Assembly: GCF_014534685.1 (NCBI RefSeq)
Contig: NZ_JACVVX010000008.1
Location: 1 to 64,000 of the forward strand
Source of the DNA: Oryzicola mucosus
Lineage (GTDB): Bacteria; Pseudomonadota; Alphaproteobacteria; Rhizobiales; Rhizobiaceae
Reading direction: 5' to 3'
Length of the DNA stretch: 64,000 nt
The notes beneath the pieces were generated by a model, which did not search any database, had not been told where the DNA came from, and saw nothing but the letters and a program-made list of their open reading frames with translations. The position numbers were made by a program, and so were the translations under genes. Shown here one piece after another: positions 58,991 through 64,000 of this stretch (positions are counted from its first letter, which is position 1; each line of letters opens with the position of its first letter).

Positions 58991-60615
58991 TGCAGCAGCA
59001 CGTCAAGCCACCGCGCGAGTTCGACGCTATCGAGATGGAGGTCTACTCCAACCGGTTCATGTCGATCACCGACGAAATGGGGCTCAGCCTCGTCCGCTCG
59101 TCCTTTTCCACCAATATCAAGGAACGTAAGGACTGCTCCGTCGGCCTGTTCGATGGCAAGGGGCGGCTGATCGTCCAGGCCTCGCACATCCCGGTACATC
59201 TGGGCTCGCTGCAAGGCGGTGTGGCGGCCGTTCTCGAGAACTACAAGCTCGAAGATATCAAGCCGGGCGATGCCTTTATCTGCAACGACCCCTATCTGGC
59301 GGGTGGCTCGCACACTCCCGACATCTCGATCCTGACGCCCGTCTTCTATGACGGCCGGCTTTGCTTCTTCGCCGCCAATCTCGGCCACCATTCTGATGTC
59401 GGCGGTGGCGTACCAGGCTCGTGCGATCCCAGCCAGACCAGCATCTTCGCCGAGGGCTTGCGCATTCCGGTGCTGAAGATCGTTCGCGAGGGTGTGCTCG
59501 ACGAGCAGATCGTCAAGCTGATCAGCACGAACAGTCGCGACCCGCTGGAACGCATCCTCGACCTCAAGGTCCAGGTAGCCACCAACGAAATCGGCCAGCG
59601 CAAGCTTGTCGGGCTTGCCGACCAGTTCGGCATCGCCACCGTTGAGAAGGCGATAGAAGACCTGATCGCCTATTCGGAGAGCCGTCTGCGCAAACGCATC
59701 AGGGAGATGCCGGACGGCGTCTACAAGGGCGAGGCCTTCATCGACGGCGACGGTGTCGGCTACGAGCCCTGCCGCATTCAGGTTGCAATCCAGGTGGAAG
59801 GCGAGGGTATCACCTTCGACTTTACCGGCACCGATCCGCAGGCGCGGGGCGCGGTCAACATCCCCAAGACTGCGCTCGACGCTACCTGCTACTACACCAT
59901 CAAGGCGCTGCTCGACCCGTCGCTGCCGCCCAACGAAGGCATGGCGCTTCCGGTGACCATCGTTGCCGAGGAGGGCACCTTGGTGCGGCCGAAGTTCCCC
60001 GCTGCCGTGGGTATCCGCTCGACAAGCTGCCAGCGCGTGGTGCGCGCGATTTTCCAGGCTTTCGCAGACGTGCTGCCGAAAGAGAAGGTGTTCGCCTCTT
60101 CCGCCGATATGAACGCGACGATGATCTTCTTTGGGCCGCACAAGACCCGCGAGGGAAACTTTGTCTATCTCGAAACGGTCGGCGGCGGCGCGGGCGCGAG
60201 CCACGACCATGACGGCATGAACGGAGTTCAGGTGCACATCACCAACACCTCGAACCTGCCGGCCGAGGCCCTTGAGATCGAATATCCACTGATGGTCCGT
60301 CGTTACGCGCTGGCCGACGGTTCTGGCGGCGAAGGCTACACCACGGGCGGCATGGGCATCGTTCGCGAAGTCGTCGCCATGACCGATGGCGTCCGGGCCA
60401 ATGCTTCCTGCGAAGGCTTGCGCACCCCGGCTGACGGCGTCTTCGGCGGCGGGCAGGGCGAGGTGGCGCGGCTGAAGTTCGGCACTGCCGATGGCACTGT
60501 CACGGATTACGACATCTCGATCACCAACATCCTTATGAACCGTGGGGACAGCCTGTTCCTGCAAACACCGGGCGGCGGTGGCTTCGGTCGCGCGTCCGAA
60601 CTGACTGGAGAATAA
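58990..60615 (+). CDS. hyuB: Hydantoinase/oxoprolinase family, B subunit (HyuB)
   Basis: A 541-residue protein from the ATG at 58990 overlapping hyuA by one base. Conserved blocks: MEVYSNRFMSITDEMGLSLV, FICNDPYLAGGSHTPDISIL, ANLGHHSDVGGGVPGSCDPS and GVQVHITNTSNLPAEALEIE, typical of the HyuB subunit. Together with HyuA it forms the complete enzyme. A 538-codon frame antisense to this gene is chance. Confidence 0.93.
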   Translation: MQQHVKPPREFDAIEMEVYSNRFMSITDEMGLSLVRSSFSTNIKERKDCSVGLFDGKGRLIVQASHIPVHLGSLQGGVAAVLENYKLEDIKPGDAFICNDPYLAGGSHTPDISILTPVFYDGRLCFFAANLGHHSDVGGGVPGSCDPSQTSIFAEGLRIPVLKIVREGVLDEQIVKLISTNSRDPLERILDLKVQVATNEIGQRKLVGLADQFGIATVEKAIEDLIAYSESRLRKRIREMPDGVYKGEAFIDGDGVGYEPCRIQVAIQVEGEGITFDFTGTDPQARGAVNIPKTALDATCYYTIKALLDPSLPPNEGMALPVTIVAEEGTLVRPKFPAAVGIRSTSCQRVVRAIFQAFADVLPKEKVFASSADMNATMIFFGPHKTREGNFVYLETVGGGAGASHDHDGMNGVQVHITNTSNLPAEALEIEYPLMVRRYALADGSGGEGYTTGGMGIVREVVAMTDGVRANASCEGLRTPADGVFGGGQGEVARLKFGTADGTVTDYDISITNILMNRGDSLFLQTPGGGGFGRASELTGE

Positions 60616-60620
60616 GCAGT

Positions 60621-61667
60621 ATGGCTCTCGAAAACCTGACGCCGAGCGAAGAAGAGATCAAGTCCGCTCCCAATCCGAATTATCTGGAAGGGGACTATCT
60701 GAAGGGCGTCCTGGAGATGACCTTCCGCGATGGTAACCCGCTGGCAGAAAAGCTTGTCGAAGATGTCTTCTCGTCGCGCGACATCCAGTCCGTCTATCTT
60801 GTCGGCGCCGGTGGTTCCAATTCCTACATCGAGCCGATCAAATACATCCTCGATAAATATTGCGACCTGCGCATCGAGCGCATCAACTCGACCGAGTTCG
60901 AGACGCGCCGCCCTAAGGCTGTTAACGAAAAGGCCGTGGTGCTGCTCACCTCGCACAATGGTGAGACCGAGGACACCGTGGTCGCCGCCCGTTGGGCTAA
61001 GACCACGGGTGCCGTGACAGTGGCGCTGACCTCGGGTCATGACAGCGGCCTTGCCAAGATTTGCGACTACCTGCTGCCCTACAGCAAGGAGCTGCCGGGC
61101 ATGCCGAAGACGATGGTCGCCTATCTGTTCGCCGCCTATCTGCTCAAGCGTCTTGGCAATCCGGTCGGCGCGCAGCTGATCAGCGACCTCGAGGCGATGC
61201 CGGCCAAGCTGCACGAGATCAAGAATGCCGAGCGTGAGCGCGGTATGGAACTTGCCCGCCGCTACAAGGACGAGAACATCTACTATGTGCTCTCCAGCGG
61301 CATCCTGTCTGGGCTGAACTACCAGTACTCGATTTGCATCTTCAACGAGATGCTGTGGCTCGACGCTTCCGACATCCATTCCGGCGAATTCCGCCACGGA
61401 CCGTTCGAGGTCGCCGATCCCGAGATGGCCTATGTCTTCCTCATGGACAATGGCGAGAACCGGAAGATCGACCAGCGCGCGCTGAAGTTCACCCGGCGCG
61501 TCACCGACAAGATCATCACCTTCGACGCAGGCCGCTACGAGGACGTCTCGCCGCTCCTGTCCCCGTTCGTGATCGGCGTCACCTGGTATTGGTTCGCCCA
61601 CACACTTTCGGTTCTGCGCGAGCATCCGCTCTCGGTTCGCCGCTACATGTGGAAGGTCGACTACTGA
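60621..61667 (+). CDS. SIS-domain sugar-amino acid deglycase (FrlB-like)
   Basis: A 348-residue protein with two SIS-like lobes: SVYLVGAGGSNSYIEPIKYI, then VVLLTSHNGETEDTVVAARW, and IYYVLSSGILSGLNYQYSIC with IFNEMLWLDASDIHSGEFRH. This is the pattern of fructoselysine- and fructoseglutamate-6-phosphate deglycases, which split phosphorylated Amadori products into glucose-6-phosphate and an amino acid. Beside a PfkB kinase, as in frl operons. Its stop overlaps the next small ORF. Confidence 0.88.
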   Translation: MALENLTPSEEEIKSAPNPNYLEGDYLKGVLEMTFRDGNPLAEKLVEDVFSSRDIQSVYLVGAGGSNSYIEPIKYILDKYCDLRIERINSTEFETRRPKAVNEKAVVLLTSHNGETEDTVVAARWAKTTGAVTVALTSGHDSGLAKICDYLLPYSKELPGMPKTMVAYLFAAYLLKRLGNPVGAQLISDLEAMPAKLHEIKNAERERGMELARRYKDENIYYVLSSGILSGLNYQYSICIFNEMLWLDASDIHSGEFRHGPFEVADPEMAYVFLMDNGENRKIDQRALKFTRRVTDKIITFDAGRYEDVSPLLSPFVIGVTWYWFAHTLSVLREHPLSVRRYMWKVDY

Positions 61668-61804
61668 TGAGCGCGCGCCTGCCCGCATGGTTGTTCCAGC
61701 CCCGCACGAGCGCTTCGCGCCGCGTGGTGGCGCAGCGCCTGCGGGCGGGCACCTGCCCGGTCACGGCCCGCGTTTCGAAGACAGAGAAGGCGGCTGAGAA
61801 ATGA
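61667..61804 (+). CDS. Small ORF between SIS and kinase genes, unknown
   Basis: A 45-codon frame whose start overlaps the SIS stop (TGATG) and whose stop overlaps the kinase start (ATGA). The product would be basic: MSARLPAWLFQPRTSASRRV and so on, with many Arg and Lys and no hydrophobic helix. Tight coupling on both sides is what a real gene or a translational-coupling leader would show, but the residue composition is also like a chance GC-rich frame. No family recognised. Confidence 0.35.
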   Translation: MSARLPAWLFQPRTSASRRVVAQRLRAGTCPVTARVSKTEKAAEK

Positions 61805-62694
61805 TGAAAGCCGACAACGACTTCCGTGGCTTGAAGGTGCTCGGTCTGGGCGACAACGTCGTTGATCGCTATCTCAATACGGGCAAGATGTATCCCGGCG
61901 GCAACGCCTTGAACTTTGCCGTCTACGCCAAAATGCTCGGGGCCGAAGCGGCATTCCTGGGCACGTTCGGCTCAGATGCGGCGGGACGCCATGTTCGGGC
62001 CACACTTGAAGCGCTTTCGGTGCCCACCGCGCTGTGCCGCATCGTCGAAGGCGAGAACGGCCACGCGGATGTGCGTGTCGTCGATGGGAACCGGGAGTTC
62101 GTGTTCTCCAACAAGGGTGGCGTCGCGCGGGAACATCCTTTCATGCCTGCACAAGCCGACCTCGACTACATTGCCAGCTTCGCGCTGGTGCACACCAGTT
62201 GCTACAGCCACCTCAACGTGCATCTCGCGACGTTCAAAGCGGCGAGCCGGTTGATATCCTACGATTTCTCCTATCGCTGGCAGGTCGACGATCTGATCGG
62301 ACCGGTCGCACCGCATCTCGACTTCGCGGCGCTGTCCGCAGGCGATGTCGGCCGCGAACGCGCCGTCTCCGTGCTGCGTGAAACCATCGCGCAGGGCTGC
62401 GGTTTGGCACTGGCGACGTTGGGGCCGGAGGGTGCAGTCGCTTACAATGGTATTGATTTCATCTCTGTGCCGCCAAAACCGACACAGGTTGTCGACACGC
62501 TCGGTGCGGGCGATGCCTTCATCACAGCGACGCTTCTGTCTCTCACGGCCAGCGGCTGGAAGCGTGGAAGCCGCCTGCCAGCCGCCACAATTCGCACCGC
62601 AATGGAAAAAGGCGCGGATTTCGCCGCCGACATCTGCCGGATTGAGGGCGCATTCGGCCATTCCGCAGCCATTCCCGCTGAAACCCCGGTCTGA
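61801..62694 (+). CDS. PfkB-family sugar kinase (FrlD-like)
   Basis: A 297-residue kinase. The N-terminus has GLKVLGLGDNVVDRYLNTGK and MYPGGNALNFAVYAKMLGAE, the C-terminus the PfkB motif VVDTLGAGDAFITATLL with catalytic Asp in GAGDA. Fructoselysine 6-kinases and related enzymes belong here, so it may phosphorylate the sugar-amino acid before the deglycase acts. ATG at 61801 is adjacent to a second ATG (61804). Confidence 0.88.
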   Translation: MMKADNDFRGLKVLGLGDNVVDRYLNTGKMYPGGNALNFAVYAKMLGAEAAFLGTFGSDAAGRHVRATLEALSVPTALCRIVEGENGHADVRVVDGNREFVFSNKGGVAREHPFMPAQADLDYIASFALVHTSCYSHLNVHLATFKAASRLISYDFSYRWQVDDLIGPVAPHLDFAALSAGDVGRERAVSVLRETIAQGCGLALATLGPEGAVAYNGIDFISVPPKPTQVVDTLGAGDAFITATLLSLTASGWKRGSRLPAATIRTAMEKGADFAADICRIEGAFGHSAAIPAETPV

Positions 62695-62700
62695 GGCGCG

Positions 62701-64000
62701 ATGCTCGAAGTCAGGAACCTTTCGATAGCCTTCAAGACCAGCGCAGGGTTAAAGCCCGCCGTGCGCGGCATCGACTTTACCATCAATCCGGGCGAAATCC
62801 TTGGGCTGGTCGGCGAAAGCGGCAGCGGCAAGACGATCACTTCGCTCGGTGTCATGGGCCTGTTGCCGCCCAATGCCGTTGTGACCGCCGGCGAAGTTCT
62901 GGTCGACGGGGTTGACATGCTCAAGCTGTCGCCAGCCGAACTGCGCAAGCTTCGCGGTCGTCACGTGGCGATGATTTTCCAGGACCCGATGGCGTCGTTG
63001 GACCCGATCTTTACGTGCGGCGACCAGATCGTCGAGGCGATCCTGTTGCACGAGAATATCAGTAAGACACAAGCCCGCAGGAAAGCGCTCGAACTCCTCG
63101 AAAAGGTTCATATTCCCGATCCGGCGCGGACGATGCGTTCCTATCCGCACGAGTTATCGGGCGGGCAGTGCCAGCGCGTGATGATCGCCATGGCGGTATC
63201 CTGCAAGCCGCGCATCATCATTGCAGACGAACCCACCACGGCGCTCGATGTGACCGTGCAGAAACAGGTTCTCGACCTGCTGCGCGGGCTGAACCAGGAG
63301 GTCGGCGCCGCGATCCTGCTCATTACGCACGATCTCGGCGTCATCTATGAGGTCGCCGACCGTGTCGTGGTGATGTATGCCGGCGAAAAAATGGAAGAGG
63401 CAACCACGCAGGACCTCTTCACCAACCCCAAAAGCGACTACGCCAAGGCGCTGATCGACTCCATGCCGGCGCTCGGCAGCAAGCATGGCCGCCTGCCGGT
63501 GATCGAGCGCGACGATGCCGGCAATGTTCGCAGCGTACGGCCCGAGCCACGAATCCGTCCCGCCCAAGCCGGTCCTGTGCCGGACAGTGCCGGCAGGGTA
63601 CCGCTGCTCGAACTCAGGGAACTGTGCAAGTCCTACTGGGTGAAACCTTCGCCGCTTTCCACACCGGTGGAGATGCGGGCGGTCGACAAGGTCAGTTTCG
63701 CCATCGCTCCGCGCACCACGCTCGGCCTGGTCGGCGAATCCGGCTGCGGCAAGACCACGCTGTCGCGCGCGGTGATAAGGCTGTCAAATCCGGATTCCGG
63801 CCAGATCCTGTTCAAAGGCAAGGACATCGCCAAACTGTCCGAAAGCGAGATGCTGCCGTTCCGGCGCGAAATCGCGATGGTGTTTCAGAATCCCTACGGC
63901 TCGCTTAATCCGCGCCAGACCGTGTCCGATCTTGTCGCCGCACCCATGATAATCGTCGGCGAGGGCGATTCCGGCGAGCGCGGCAGGCGCGTTGCCCATC
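62701..64000 (+). CDS. Peptide-type ABC transporter ATPase, two-domain fusion, 5' part (cut by window edge)
   Basis: Open from ATG 62701 to the edge. The first ATPase domain (about residues 1-265) has Walker [14 protein letters not shown], signature [18 protein letters not shown] and Walker [16 protein letters not shown]. After a linker (about 265-300) a second domain starts, [20 protein letters not shown], with Walker [14 protein letters not shown] and [18 protein letters not shown]. This is the DppD-DppF type fused in one chain, as in GsiA- and DdpDF-like importers. It lies 6 bp after the kinase stop, so the importer belongs to this operon. Binding protein and permeases should follow beyond the window. 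Confidence 0.92.
   Translation, partial: MLEVRNLSIAFKTSAGLKPAVRGIDFTINPGEILGLVGESGSGKTITSLGVMGLLPPNAVVTAGEVLVDGVDMLKLSPAELRKLRGRHVAMIFQDPMASLDPIFTCGDQIVEAILLHENISKTQARRKALELLEKVHIPDPARTMRSYPHELSGGQCQRVMIAMAVSCKPRIIIADEPTTALDVTVQKQVLDLLRGLNQEVGAAILLITHDLGVIYEVADRVVVMYAGEKMEEATTQDLFTNPKSDYAKALIDSMPALGSKHGRLPVIERDDAGNVRSVRPEPRIRPAQAGPVPDSAGRVPLLELRELCKSYWVKPSPLSTPVEMRAVDKVSFAIAPRTTLGLVGESGCGKTTLSRAVIRLSNPDSGQILFKGKDIAKLSESEMLPFRREIAMVFQNPYGSLNPRQTVSDLVAAPMIIVGEGDSGERGRRVAH

Noticed and set aside
58948-60564. 538-codon open frame antisense to hyuB
   Set aside because: It lies fully opposite the conserved hyuB gene. High GC leaves long antisense frames open, and its translation (rich in Val, Asp, His, Ala repeats) has no family motif or ribosome site.
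60507-61688. 393-codon frame antisense to the SIS gene
   Set aside because: Shadow of the SIS-domain gene; no motif, no start signal, composition typical of reverse frames.
1-64000. CRISPR arrays, rRNA genes, intact tRNA genes
   Set aside because: No regularly spaced repeats with unique spacers and no rRNA-like or complete tRNA-like sequence were seen on either strand by eye.

Overview
The window looks like part of a large secondary replicon (megaplasmid or chromid) of an alphaproteobacterium of the Hyphomicrobiales (Rhizobium/Mesorhizobium/Brucella side). The reasons are a complete repABC replication and partition cassette (37777-41520) with two parS-like palindromes and an antisense-RNA locus, GC-rich codon use, sox and fix gene organisation of rhizobial type, and several catabolic operons each with its own ABC importer and regulator. 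No chromosomal core genes, rRNA genes or intact tRNA genes were seen.

Layout. 1-515: cut-off IS256-family transposase. 1166-1540: lone VOC gene. 1953-6885: heterotetrameric sarcosine oxidase operon soxBDAG (minus strand). 7873-8514: TetR-type regulator. 8705-15655: amidohydrolase plus a peptide-type ABC importer (minus strand). A 10-base sequence, AGTACAGTAA, occurs upstream of soxB and of the importer, with a weaker version upstream of the amidohydrolase, which suggests one TetR regulon. 16085-18618: decayed recombination zone with two broken tyrosine recombinases, a DUF1403 gene and a palindromic candidate crossover site. 18691-24123: small genes (hydrolase/OhrR-type regulator, SDR/NTF2/LysR, methyltransferase/Rrf2) and a scar with tRNA-like repeats. 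24289-36073: microaerobic respiration block with ccoNOQP (fixNOQP), ccoGHIS (fixGHIS), a hemerythrin protein, an FNR-type regulator and hemN, joined by three FNR/FixK boxes. A 90-bp imperfect direct repeat lies at 17452-17541 and again at 36074-36163, so it brackets this block.

36164-37329 is non-coding and holds a decayed IS5-type transposase. repABC follows, then the biotin transporter bioMNY (41997-43881), and a LysR regulator divergent from pxpA, BCCP, biotin carboxylase, pxpB and pxpC (44947-49173). The biotin genes and the urea-carboxylase-like character of PxpB suggest a biotin-dependent carboxylase rather than a plain 5-oxoprolinase. A branched-chain-amino-acid-type ABC importer (49425-54144) follows and ends at a strong terminator. 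54216-55859 holds three small envelope or stress genes. 55895-64000 holds a LysR regulator divergent from hyuA, hyuB, a fructoselysine-6-phosphate-deglycase-like SIS protein, a 45-codon ORF overlapping both neighbours, a PfkB kinase and the start of a two-domain peptide ABC ATPase. This last cluster looks like uptake and breakdown of sugar-amino-acid (Amadori-type) or hydantoin/lactam compounds.

Overall the segment combines replicon maintenance, low-oxygen respiration and scavenging of nitrogenous compounds, with decayed mobile elements at the joints. All functional calls come from reading the sequence; no database search was run.
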